A DNA stretch of 62,797 nucleotides from Oscillatoriales cyanobacterium (GTDB lineage: Bacteria > Cyanobacteriota > Cyanobacteriia > Cyanobacteriales > Laspinemataceae). Below, in pieces: positions 38,336 through 46,609 of the stretch. Position 1 is the stretch's first letter. Each line of letters starts with the position of its first letter. The notes below the pieces were generated by a model. That model searched no databases, had not been told where the DNA came from, and was given only the letters and a program-made list of their open reading frames with translations. Made by a program: the position numbers and the translations under genes. Where the stretch lies: the NCBI GenBank assembly GCA_011390955.1, contig JAABRM010000043.1:1-62797 (forward strand), written 5' to 3'.

Positions 38336-38821
38336 CTATCTCAATACAATCTGATCTGCCTGTCCAGTTTTAGCATTTTCCAGCAATATTACTGCCCGAA
38401 AATGAGTTAAAAAATCCATCCCCAAAACTCCTCGCCAATAACGCTGATTAGGACTTTTTGGTAAGGCATAAGCCAGAACCGGAAAATCTATCATTTGTTT
38501 CCCCAAACAATAGAAGGAAGAAACCTGAATGATCGGAATTCCTAACCGATCGCCACCCCCTGTCACCAGCTTGTCATATCGTGCGATCGGATTTTCTGTG
38601 TCATAACCCAAGTCATTTAATACTTTTACAGGTAGTAAGGTGTAGCTGGCTCCTGTGTCTACCAATAAAGGAACTTCCACAGGAGCAGTTTGTCCAGATT
38701 TGCTACCCACATCAGCGCCTACTAATAGATAATGACTGGTAGGACTATGCGGCTGATTTTTGAGTAAAGGTGAAAACCTCAAACGTTCCACCTGATTATT
38801 GAATGGCTGTTGATTGTTCAT
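38336..38821 (-). CDS. Retropepsin-like aspartic protease (array copy 5)
   Basis: 161 residues, a single-lobe aspartic protease. The catalytic motif is VDTGASYTLLP (~75-85) and the second signature GVLGMDFL sits at ~135-142; the order and spacing fit the retropepsin-like/aspartyl protease family, which works as a homodimer. No signal peptide, so cytoplasmic. The start ATG overlaps the stop of the upstream partner gene by one base (TAATG), so the two are translationally coupled. Intact. Confidence 0.88.
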   Translation of the reverse strand: MNNQQPFNNQVERLRFSPLLKNQPHSPTSHYLLVGADVGSKSGQTAPVEVPLLVDTGASYTLLPVKVLNDLGYDTENPIARYDKLVTGGGDRLGIPIIQVSSFYCLGKQMIDFPVLAYALPKSPNQRYWRGVLGMDFLTHFRAVILLENAKTGQADQIVLR

Positions 38822-39132
38822 TACATAAAAAACCCAATTTCTTCCGGGATCGGGCCAGTATATTTGATCGCCACTGCTTTTCCATTGCGGTTAGGCAAGT
38901 AATCTTCAATGTCATCACAATCTGGTGAGTAAGCTAAGACTTCACCCCGAATGACATTCAAATACTCATCCCGTTCAGTGTAGGCAATGAGTACCCACTG
39001 CTGAGGATATCGTTCTTTAATTTCTGCTAAAGTTAAAATTTCTGATTTTTCGGGAATTTTCAGTTGGCTAGATGCTTCGCTTTGGTCAAGTTCAGTTAAA
39101 ACCGCGATCGCTTCTGTTTGGATATTTGCCAT
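38821..39132 (-). CDS. 103-aa partner of the aspartic protease (array copy 5)
   Basis: 103 residues. The N-terminal third (EAIAVLTELDQSEASSQLKI) is a helix, the rest a globular unit (LTLAEIKERYPQQWVLIAYT, EYLNVIRGEVLAYSPD, AVAIKYTGPIPEE). It overlaps the protease start by one base. A leader of about 100 bp with AGGAGATAAAATT before ATG is conserved in front of every copy. I recognise no named family. Constant pairing suggests it is a substrate, regulator or adaptor of the protease. Confidence 0.85.
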   Translation of the reverse strand: MANIQTEAIAVLTELDQSEASSQLKIPEKSEILTLAEIKERYPQQWVLIAYTERDEYLNVIRGEVLAYSPDCDDIEDYLPNRNGKAVAIKYTGPIPEEIGFFM

Positions 39133-39245
39133 AATTTTATCTCCTATCTATATATTAATCAGAACACTCCACAATAATATCATAACTCTAGTCGAATCGG
39201 GAGCGGATAAAAGCTAATACCCGCTTCCTAAATGCTAACAATTAA

Positions 39246-39845
39246 TTATCTCAAGACAATTTGATCTGCCTGTCCAGTGTTCGCATTTTCCAGCAAGATT
39301 ACTGCCCGAAAATGAGTTAAAAAATCCATCCCCAAAACTCCATCCCAATAAGTTGGCCTTGGTAAAGTATAGGCTAGAACAGGAAAATCAACTATCTCTT
39401 TTTTTAAGCAAAAGAATGAAGAAATTTGAATAATCGGAATTCGTTCTGTCTGGCCTTTGCCTGTAATACCAAATCCGGTTCTCATATACTGACTATGATC
39501 ATTACCTAAAACGCTTGTGGATTCCCGCCTTCGCGGGAATGACATCTGACCTGATAAACGGGTTTTAACAACCGGATTTGGTATAATCAGACCGGGATGC
39601 CATTTGACCGGATTTTTGGTGTCATAACCCAAACGATTCAAAGTATTTTCAGGCAAAGTGGTATGGCTGGCTCCTGTGTCTACCAATAAAGTTATCTTAG
39701 CCGGATCGTCGCCTCCAGATTTTCTCCCCACATTGGTTCTTACTAACAGATAATGAACCGAAGACTGACCTGACAATAAAGGAGAAATTCTTAAACGTTC
39801 GATTTCTTTATTATGGAATGGTTGTTGATTTTTACTCACATCCAA
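39246..39845 (-). CDS. Retropepsin-like aspartic protease carrying an in-frame MITE (array copy 4)
   Basis: 199 residues, against 159 in the most similar copy. The extra 40 codons correspond exactly to a 117-bp miniature element plus a 3-bp duplication (39467-39586) inserted between GLI and TGKG; they read through without a stop. The catalytic LLVDTGASHTTLP is N-terminal to the insert and GVLGMDFL is C-terminal to it, so both are kept. The likely start is TTG 39845 (or GTG 39839), overlapping the partner gene by 10 nt. Whether the loop insertion is tolerated is unknown. Confidence 0.8.
   Translation of the reverse strand: MDVSKNQQPFHNKEIERLRISPLLSGQSSVHYLLVRTNVGRKSGGDDPAKITLLVDTGASHTTLPENTLNRLGYDTKNPVKWHPGLIIPNPVVKTRLSGQMSFPRRRESTSVLGNDHSQYMRTGFGITGKGQTERIPIIQISSFFCLKKEIVDFPVLAYTLPRPTYWDGVLGMDFLTHFRAVILLENANTGQADQIVLR
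39467..39583. mobile_element. 117-bp MITE inserted inside a protease gene
   Basis: Termini TACCAAATCCGGTT and AACCGGATTTGGTA are perfect inverted repeats. The flanking TAA is duplicated (39464-39466 and 39584-39586). The interior has an ATTCCCGCCTTCGCGGGAAT palindrome. The same family is at 20121-20281, there with TTA duplication. Confidence 0.85.
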
Positions 39846-40147
39846 ATACCAATGGTTTCAGGGATAGGGCCAGTATATTCTATGGCCACAGCTTTTCCTT
39901 TAGTGTAAGGCAAGTAATCGTCAATTTTATCCCGATCGGGTGAATAAGCCAAGACCTCACCCCGAATTACGTTCAGATATTCATCTTCTTCAGTGTAGGC
40001 AATGAGTACCCACTGCTGAGGATATTTTTCCTGAATTTCTGCTAAGGTTAAAATTTCTGATTTTTCGGGAATTTTCAGTTGGCTAGATGCTTCTGTTTGG
40101 TCAATTTCGGTTAAAACCGCGATCGCTTCTGTTTGAGCAGTTTCCAT
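39836..40147 (-). CDS. 103-aa partner of the aspartic protease (array copy 4)
   Basis: 103 residues, very similar to copies 3 and 5 (ETAQTEAIAVLTEIDQTEAS, YLNVIRGEVLAYSPD, EYTGPIPETIGIWM). The last codons overlap the protease frame by 10 nt. The leader and ribosome site are as in the other copies. Confidence 0.85.
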   Translation of the reverse strand: METAQTEAIAVLTEIDQTEASSQLKIPEKSEILTLAEIQEKYPQQWVLIAYTEEDEYLNVIRGEVLAYSPDRDKIDDYLPYTKGKAVAIEYTGPIPETIGIWM

Positions 40148-40225
40148 AATTTCCTCTCCTATCTATATACAGCATTGTTGACATTTGTCAGGTACAACTA
40201 TCAAAACAGTCATTCTCTTGAAAAG

Positions 40226-40420
40226 TCAGCGGTCATCCATTAAAAGCCTGTACCTAAACGAGCTAAAAACCCCTGTATGAATCGCTACTATCCACAATAG
40301 TATAATAACTCTACTATAGTCAAAGCCTTCAGATTGGCTACTCACGTTGAGTCGCACTAATCGATAATGAACTGTTGAGTAACTTCGGCGAAACCGGGAC
40401 TCGTGAGACAATGGTTCCAC
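40226..40420 (-). pseudogene. Decayed aspartic-protease remnant
   Basis: The frame STVHYRLVRLNVSSQS aligns with SVHYLLVRSDVSSKSG of the intact copies, but the VDTG catalytic motif is replaced (LLWIVAIHTG) and the rest of the domain is missing. It lies between modules 3 and 4 with no partner gene, so an extra module was lost here. Confidence 0.6.
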
Positions 40421-40486
40421 AACAGATCCGAGATACCAGTAAAGAAACTCGATTTCAGAAATGGTAAAAGGTCAAAGGTAAACTAA

Positions 40487-40966
40487 CTACCGAAATCTAA
40501 TTTCATTTTTTCGCTTGCTTCCAGCTTTTGCCAACAAGATTACTGCCTCAAAATGAATCAAAAAATCCATCCCCAGAACTCCATCCCAATAAGTTGGCTG
40601 CGGTAAAGTATAGGCCAGAACTGGAAAATCAATTATCTGTTTCTTTAAACAATAGAAAGAAGAAACCTGAACAATCGGAATTCGTTGCGTCTTACCTTTG
40701 CCTGTTACTATACCAGGATGCCAGTTGTCAGGATTTTGGGTATCATAACCCAAACCCTTTAATACTTGTACAGGTAAAGTGGTATAGCTGGCTCCTGTGT
40801 CTACCAATAAAGTAACTTCCACAGGAGCAGTTAGTCCAGATTTACTACTCACATCAGATCGTACTAATAGATAATGAACCGAAGCATGACCGGGCAACAA
40901 AGGAGGAATTGGGAAAAATTCTACTTCGTTATTATTGAATCCTTCTTGATTTTTACTCACATCCAA
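40487..40966 (-). CDS. Retropepsin-like aspartic protease (array copy 3)
   Basis: 159 residues, the intact reference for the 199-aa copy. VDTGASYTTLP (~76) and GVLGMDFL (~138) are present. It starts at TTG 40966 or GTG 40960, overlapping the partner stop by 10 nt. The C-terminus (AKAGSKRKNEIRFR) differs from the LENAxTGQADQIVLR end of other copies. Confidence 0.87.
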   Translation of the reverse strand: MDVSKNQEGFNNNEVEFFPIPPLLPGHASVHYLLVRSDVSSKSGLTAPVEVTLLVDTGASYTTLPVQVLKGLGYDTQNPDNWHPGIVTGKGKTQRIPIVQVSSFYCLKKQIIDFPVLAYTLPQPTYWDGVLGMDFLIHFEAVILLAKAGSKRKNEIRFR

Positions 40967-41268
40967 ATACCAATGGTTTCAGGGATAGGGCCAGTATATT
41001 CTATAGCCACTGCTTTTCCATTGCGGTTAGGTAAGTAATCGTAAATATCATCCCGATCTGGTGAATAAGCCAGCACCTCACCCCGAATGACATTCAGATA
41101 CTCATCCCGTTCAGTGTAGGCAATGAGTACCCAATGCTGAGGATATCTTTCTTTAATTTCTGCTAAGGTTAAAATTTCCGACTTTTCGGGTGTTTTCAGT
41201 TGGCTAGATGCTTCGCTTTGGTCAAGTTCGGTTAAAACAGCGATCGCTTCTGATTGGATATTTTCCAT
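40957..41268 (-). CDS. 103-aa partner of the aspartic protease (array copy 3)
   Basis: 103 residues, same layout as the other partners, with minor changes (SSQLKTPEKSEILTLAEIKE, QHWVLIAYT). Ten-nt overlap with the protease gene. Conserved leader and AGGAGAT ribosome site upstream. Confidence 0.85.
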   Translation of the reverse strand: MENIQSEAIAVLTELDQSEASSQLKTPEKSEILTLAEIKERYPQHWVLIAYTERDEYLNVIRGEVLAYSPDRDDIYDYLPNRNGKAVAIEYTGPIPETIGIWM

Positions 41269-41375
41269 AATTTTATCTCCTATCTATATGTTAATCAGGA
41301 CAGTCCACAATAAGATCATAACTCTAGTCGAAGCGGATAAAAGCTAATACCCGCTCCCTAAATGCTGACAATTAA

Positions 41376-41801
41376 TTATCTCAAGACAATTTGATCTGCC
41401 TGTCCAGTTTTAGAATTTTCTAGCAAGATTACTGCCCGAAAATACCTTAAAAAATCCATCCCCAACACACCATCTACCCGGAGATTCGCGGGGATATTAT
41501 AGGCAATTACTTCAAAGTTTTTGAGCGTCTGACCCAGACAATTAAACCAAGATACTTGAATCACAGGCGCCTTGATTATACCTTTTCCAGTGACGATATT
41601 TTCCTCTCGGATAGGATGCTTGATGTCATAACCACTATATTGGAGTAGTTGAACTGGCAACATGGTAAAGCTTGCTCCTGTATCGACTAATAATTTTACG
41701 CGATGATGATTCTTTTTTTGTAAGCCTCCAATCATTGCTCGTGTCGATAGCAAATTTTTACCGTGTGGATATAAGCCATGAGATTTTTGAGAGTAAGACA
41801 T
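41376..41801 (-). CDS. Retropepsin-like aspartic protease, divergent (array copy 2)
   Basis: 141 residues. VDTGASFTMLP (~50) and GVLGMDFL (~118) are conserved, but the N-terminal region (SYSQKSHGLYPHGKNLLS) is unlike the other copies. The C-terminal 17 residues are again shared (LENSKTGQADQIVLR). Start ATG 41801 overlaps the partner stop by one base (TAATG). Intact. Confidence 0.87.
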   Translation of the reverse strand: MSYSQKSHGLYPHGKNLLSTRAMIGGLQKKNHHRVKLLVDTGASFTMLPVQLLQYSGYDIKHPIREENIVTGKGIIKAPVIQVSWFNCLGQTLKNFEVIAYNIPANLRVDGVLGMDFLRYFRAVILLENSKTGQADQIVLR

Positions 41802-42319
41802 TACAACATCACCGCTAAATCGTCAGGGATGGGGCCAGTATATTCTATAGCCACAGGTTTGCCATTCCCCAAAGGAAACTGACTGTAAGCTTCATCGCGA
41901 TCCGGTGAGTGAGCTAACACTTTCCCTCGAATTACATTCAAATATTTATCTACTTCTGGTTCAACAATCAATACCCACTGATGAGGATATTGTTGCTGAA
42001 TTTCTTCTAGGGTTAAAATTTCCTCTGTTTCAGCGATCGGGCCAGTATATTCTATAGCCACTGCTCTTCCGTTTAGATTAGGCAAGTAGTCGTAAATATC
42101 ATCACAATTTGGTGAATAAGCCAGCACCTCACCCCGAATTACGTTCAGATATTCATCTTCTTCAGTGTAGGCAATGAGTACCCAATGCTGAGGATATTTT
42201 TCCTGAATTTCTGCTAAGGTTAAAATTTCTGACTTTTCGGGAATTTTCAGTTGGCTAGATGCTTCGGTTTGGTCAAGTTCGGTTAAAACCGCGATCGCTT
42301 CTGTTTGGATATTTGCCAT
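41801..42319 (-). CDS. Tandem-duplicated partner protein (array copy 2)
   Basis: 172 residues with two partner units: residues 1-105 match the 103-aa proteins to SPNCDDIYDYLPNLNGRAVAIEYTGPI, then a second unit begins at ETEEILTLEEIQQQYPHQWV and runs to AIEYTGPIPDDLAVML without the N-terminal helix. The repeat boundary lies near residue 102. The second unit is more divergent. Coupled to the divergent protease, which suggests co-evolution of the pair. Confidence 0.83.
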   Translation of the reverse strand: MANIQTEAIAVLTELDQTEASSQLKIPEKSEILTLAEIQEKYPQHWVLIAYTEEDEYLNVIRGEVLAYSPNCDDIYDYLPNLNGRAVAIEYTGPIAETEEILTLEEIQQQYPHQWVLIVEPEVDKYLNVIRGKVLAHSPDRDEAYSQFPLGNGKPVAIEYTGPIPDDLAVML

Positions 42320-42430
42320 AATTTTATCTCCTATCTATATATTAATCAGAACATTCCACAATAAGATCATAACTCTAGTTATTCAGAGCGGATAAAAGCT
42401 AATACCCGCTGCCTAAATGCTGACAATTAA

Positions 42431-42923
42431 TTATCTCAATACAATTTGCTCTGCCTGTCCAGTGTTCGCATTTTCCAGCAAGATTACTGCCCGAAAATGA
42501 GTTAAAAAATCCATCCCCAAAACTCCTCGCCAATAACGCTGATTAGGACTTTTTGGTAAGGCATAAGCCAAAACCGGAAAATCTATCATTTGTTTCCCCA
42601 AACAATAGAAGGAAGAAACCTGAACAATCGGAATTCCTAACCGATCGCCACCCCCTGTGACCAGCTTGTCATATCGGGCGATCGGATTTTCTGTGTCATA
42701 ACCCAAATTCTTTAAGGTAATTTCAGGTAAAATGGTATAGGTTGCTCCTGTATCTACTAACAAAGGCACTTCTAACTTCTAAAGGATCACCTTTTCCTGA
42801 TTTTCTCCCCACATCAGCGCGTACCAATAAATAATGACTGGTAGGACTATGCGGCTGATTTTTGAGTAAAGGTGAAAACCTCAAAAGTTCCACCTGATTA
42901 TTGAATGGCTGTTGATTGTTCAT
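42431..42923 (-). pseudogene. Frameshifted aspartic protease (array copy 1)
   Basis: Two overlapping frames (42923-42723 and 42769-42431) that join into one protease by removing one copy of a perfect 7-bp tandem duplication at 42768-42781. The first frame has the N-terminus (SHYLLVRADVGRKSGKGDPL), the second starts at LLVDTGATYTILP and ends LLENANTGQAEQIVLR. The duplication lies just before the catalytic DTG, so the protein is not made unless the frame is restored. Confidence 0.88.
42768..42781. repeat. 7-bp tandem duplication causing a frameshift
   Basis: ACTTCTAACTTCTA on the plus strand. With a single unit the reading is PLEVPLLVDTG as in the intact paralogues. Confidence 0.88.
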
Positions 42924-43234
42924 TACATAAAAAACCCAATTTCTTCCGGGATCGGGCCAGTATATTCTATAGCCACTGCTTTTCCTTTCGTGTAAGGCAA
43001 GTAATTGTCAATATCATCACAATCTGGTGAGTAAGCTAAGACTTCACCCCGAATGACATTCAGATACTCATCCCGTTCAGTGTAGGCAATGAGTACCCAC
43101 TGCTGAGGATATCTTTCTTTAATTTCTGCTAAGGTTAAAATTTCCGATTTTTCGGGAATTTTCAGTTGGCTAGATGCTTCTGTTTGGTCAATTTCGGTTA
43201 AAACCGCGATCGCTTCTGATTGGATATTTTCCAT
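42923..43234 (-). CDS. 103-aa partner of the aspartic protease (array copy 1)
   Basis: 103 residues, first gene of the array in the direction of transcription. Same sequence pattern as copies 3-5 (EIDQTEASSQLKIPEKSE, DEYLNVIRGEVLAYSPD, YTGPIPEEIGFFM). One-base overlap with the frameshifted protease. Leader and AGGAGATAAAAT ribosome site are conserved. Confidence 0.85.
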   Translation of the reverse strand: MENIQSEAIAVLTEIDQTEASSQLKIPEKSEILTLAEIKERYPQQWVLIAYTERDEYLNVIRGEVLAYSPDCDDIDNYLPYTKGKAVAIEYTGPIPEEIGFFM

Positions 43235-43430
43235 AATTTTATCTCCTATCTATATCTGAATCGGGATAATCCACAATTCTATGATAACTCTACAGGATTT
43301 ACTCTTTCCTTGGTGCGGTTGGGTGACAGCCACAGACCCAACTCTAAAAAACTGAAAATAACTGAAAATAACTGAAGCGCGATTCCCGTCTCTGGATCCG
43401 CTTCGCGCGATCGCCCCGATCATACCCGGA

Positions 43431-46274
43431 TTATTTTTTATAGGCTTCAAACATAGATTTCACGCAAGAAAACTCGGCCTCTAATTCCGCAAAAGCTTGG
43501 GCTGCTTTCAAGAAAAAACCTTGAGTGCCTAAGTCTTGTAGGGTAAAACACAGATGATACATTTTCCGAATGCCTAAATTGCTGGCACTGCCTTTGAGGG
43601 AATGAGCGGCATATCTTAGCATCGCGGCATCTTCAGTGTCGATCGCTTCTCGAATCGTTGCTAACAACGATGGAGTATCTTCTAAAAATAGGTCAAGAAT
43701 TTCCCCAAGCAAATTTCTGTCTCCTTCTGGACTTAATTCTGACCGTAAGCTTTCTAAAAGCTGCCAATCTACACTAGCAACTTCATCGGATTTCCAGCTT
43801 ATTTCTGAGCGATCGCTGACTATTTTAGGGACTAAAAATAACTCTTCTTTTCCGTTGTTGCTTAACTTAATTTTATGTTTAACGTCTGCACCGTTATTTA
43901 AATGTTCTAAAGCATTTTTTAATAATTCAATATTAATTGGTTTTTTGAGATAATCATCCATCCCGGCAGCTAAACATTTATCCCGATCGCCTCCAGTTCC
44001 CCCAGCGGTGACGGCAATAATCCAAGGTTTTTTCTCCGTTGCATAATGGTGAGTTTTGTCTTCTGCCCATTGCTGGCAAATCTGCCGAGTGGCTTGGAGT
44101 CCATCCATCTTGGGCATTTGTACATCCATCAGCACCAAATCATAAGGTTTTTGTTCCAACGCCGCGATCGCCTCTAAACCATTCTTCGCCACATCAGCCT
44201 GATAACCCAATGTACTCAAAATTCGCAAAGCGACTTTTTGATTCACCACATTATCTTCTGCCACTAAAATTCGCAACGGTAAGCGATCGGCTAACTTATC
44301 TGTTCGTGGGGTTTCACTTTGTGCGCGGGAATTTAGCGCGGGTAATGACACAAACAAATCCATCATTACCTGATAAAGCTGGGACAATTTAATCGGCTTA
44401 CTCAAACAACTTGCCACATCGCTATCCGGTAATTTAACCGGGCAACCAATGGCACTCATCATCACAATTTTGAGATGGGGTAAATGTTTCTCCTGATGAA
44501 TTAAACGCGCCAAAGATAGTCCATCCATTTGTGGCATTTGCATAGCCAAAAATGCCACATCAAACGGCTCTCCTTGCTGAATCAATTGCAAGGCTTCAAT
44601 TCCCGTTGCCATTTCGGTGACAATCATCCCCCATTTCTCCGTTTGCCTCCGCAGCATTTGTCGGTTGAACTGATGCGGATCGACAATCAGTAGCCTTTTT
44701 CCTTGCAAAGCTGGCTGCAATTGATTGACAGAATCAAAAGTATTGTCCAGAACCTCAGAAGCGATCGTAAAACTAAAATTTGAACCAATTCCTAATTGAC
44801 TTTCCACCCAGAGTCTACCGTTCATGCGTTGGATCAATCGCTTACAAATCGCCAACCCCAAACCGAGCCCCCCATATTCGCGGACATTCGAGCCATCCAA
44901 TTGAGAAAAAGAACGAAATAGTTGATTAATTTTATCTTCCGGAATCCCAATTCCCGTATCTTTAATTGAAAAGTGAATTTCTTCATAACGTTGCGATGGG
45001 AATAATTGATTTTCCGTCTGAGTGTGAGCCACTGACCAATTGCCCAAATCCACCGAACTGACAGAAATAACGACTTCTCCTTGCTGAGTAAATTTCACCG
45101 CATTCGTCAGCAGATTGACTAGAATTTGTCGCAAACGGGCATAATCCCCAAAAATATGAGTGGACGTTTGTTCATCAATCTGATAAGCCAAATCAAGTCC
45201 TTTTTGCGCTGCATTCATGGCCACCAGATCCATCGACTCTTCAATACACTGACGCAAGTCTAATGGCTGATTCGCCAAGTGCAACTGACCCGCTTCGAGT
45301 TTGGAGAAATCTAAAATATCGTTAATCATTTGTAATAAAATGCCACCGCTTTGATGAATGGTGGCGACAAACTCTTGTTGTTGAGGGTTCAGTTGGGTTT
45401 GTTGCAGCAAACTGGTCATCCCCAATACCGCATTCATCGGTGTCAGCAATTCGTGGCTCATATTCGCCACAAATTCTGATTTGATTCGAGTTGCGGAATA
45501 TGCCTCCGCCAAACTGGTTTCCAGTTCCGTATTTTGGGCTTCTAGCTGCTCGGATAATTCAGCGGCTTTACTTTTGGCTATTTGAATTTCCTCAATATAT
45601 TCTTCGATCTGCCGTAACCCTGGATAAAAAATTAAAAAAGCTTCTAACAGCAAGACTAACAACGTAATGCCGAGTAATAACCATTGAATTTGAGCAATTT
45701 TGCTGACCCGGGCTTGGGCTTCTTTTTCGTATTGCCGCACGATCGCATCCATGCCCTGAAGAAAAGTCGCTTCATATTTGAGAACTTGTGAGATTAAAAT
45801 GGCAAAGTCCGGAGAATTTCCGGGATAATTCCCGGTAGTTTGGCCTAACTTCAAGATGCTTTTAGCCGCTGCGAGCATTTTGTCATGGGCAGCAGAAATC
45901 TCGGCAAACATAAGCTCGATTTTGGCACTGTTATTTCCACTTAAACCCAAGGAAGCATCGCCAAATTGCAACCCTTGGTGAGATTTCTCCCACAAATCCA
46001 CAACTTGTTGAAGTTCTTGCAGATAAGACCCAGCGATCGCCGGATCGTTTGTAGTTTGGATGGCTAAGGTCGCTTTAGCAAGTCGTTGACTGAGCATCCG
46101 CTGTCGTCCCGCAATGTTAATCGTCGCTGCATCGCTATACTGACGTTTGTTCGAGAATTGAATCCCGACCTGTCCAGCGATTAAAACCAGTGCCACAACA
46201 GTTAGAGCCTTAATATAGCGTCTTGTCAGATTATCAGTGGGGGATTTTTGTTGTAATTGCATAGACATAATCAT
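43431..46274 (-). CDS. Hybrid histidine kinase with PilJ-like sensor, two receivers and HPt
   Basis: 947 residues. N-terminal membrane helix, then a PilJ/type IV pili methyl-accepting-type sensor (AGRQRMLSQRLAKATLAI), a second membrane helix at ~200-215 and a coiled coil. HisKA with the phospho-His in FVANMSHELLTPMNA (~270), HATPase_c (NAVKFTQQGEV, DTGIGIPEDKI, GLGLAI). The first receiver (~525-640) has AMQMPQMDG where LMDVQMP is expected, so the phospho-Asp is replaced by Ala. The second receiver (~668-790) is intact (LVLMDVQMPKMDG). The HPt domain has its His in AAHSLKGSASNLG. Output partner not in the window. Confidence 0.93.
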   Translation of the reverse strand: MIMSMQLQQKSPTDNLTRRYIKALTVVALVLIAGQVGIQFSNKRQYSDAATINIAGRQRMLSQRLAKATLAIQTTNDPAIAGSYLQELQQVVDLWEKSHQGLQFGDASLGLSGNNSAKIELMFAEISAAHDKMLAAAKSILKLGQTTGNYPGNSPDFAILISQVLKYEATFLQGMDAIVRQYEKEAQARVSKIAQIQWLLLGITLLVLLLEAFLIFYPGLRQIEEYIEEIQIAKSKAAELSEQLEAQNTELETSLAEAYSATRIKSEFVANMSHELLTPMNAVLGMTSLLQQTQLNPQQQEFVATIHQSGGILLQMINDILDFSKLEAGQLHLANQPLDLRQCIEESMDLVAMNAAQKGLDLAYQIDEQTSTHIFGDYARLRQILVNLLTNAVKFTQQGEVVISVSSVDLGNWSVAHTQTENQLFPSQRYEEIHFSIKDTGIGIPEDKINQLFRSFSQLDGSNVREYGGLGLGLAICKRLIQRMNGRLWVESQLGIGSNFSFTIASEVLDNTFDSVNQLQPALQGKRLLIVDPHQFNRQMLRRQTEKWGMIVTEMATGIEALQLIQQGEPFDVAFLAMQMPQMDGLSLARLIHQEKHLPHLKIVMMSAIGCPVKLPDSDVASCLSKPIKLSQLYQVMMDLFVSLPALNSRAQSETPRTDKLADRLPLRILVAEDNVVNQKVALRILSTLGYQADVAKNGLEAIAALEQKPYDLVLMDVQMPKMDGLQATRQICQQWAEDKTHHYATEKKPWIIAVTAGGTGGDRDKCLAAGMDDYLKKPINIELLKNALEHLNNGADVKHKIKLSNNGKEELFLVPKIVSDRSEISWKSDEVASVDWQLLESLRSELSPEGDRNLLGEILDLFLEDTPSLLATIREAIDTEDAAMLRYAAHSLKGSASNLGIRKMYHLCFTLQDLGTQGFFLKAAQAFAELEAEFSCVKSMFEAYKK

Positions 46275-46609
46275 TCATCAAAGATTCGTGATTTATTGGC
46301 GATTTAATGGTCTTGATTCATCGGCACTAGAGACATTTGCCCCCATCAGAATGCTAGGGTGCATTCTGTGAGTGCTTTTCCCGACTGGTCTCTTGGTTTG
46401 GCCTCAAACGCTAAATTGCTCACCGGATCCAGTGGCCTATCAGCAGCGATGTGACATTTGCTTATTCCAAATTATTCCCTATTTTGTTCCCCTGGAAATC
46501 AATCCGATCGATTTTGCTTTGTTTGATTCCGGCGATCGCGTTTATGCTGGAAACAGACTATCTGTGTTATCACTACCCGATCGCGGGTCAATCCCATCAT
46601 CCCAACTTC

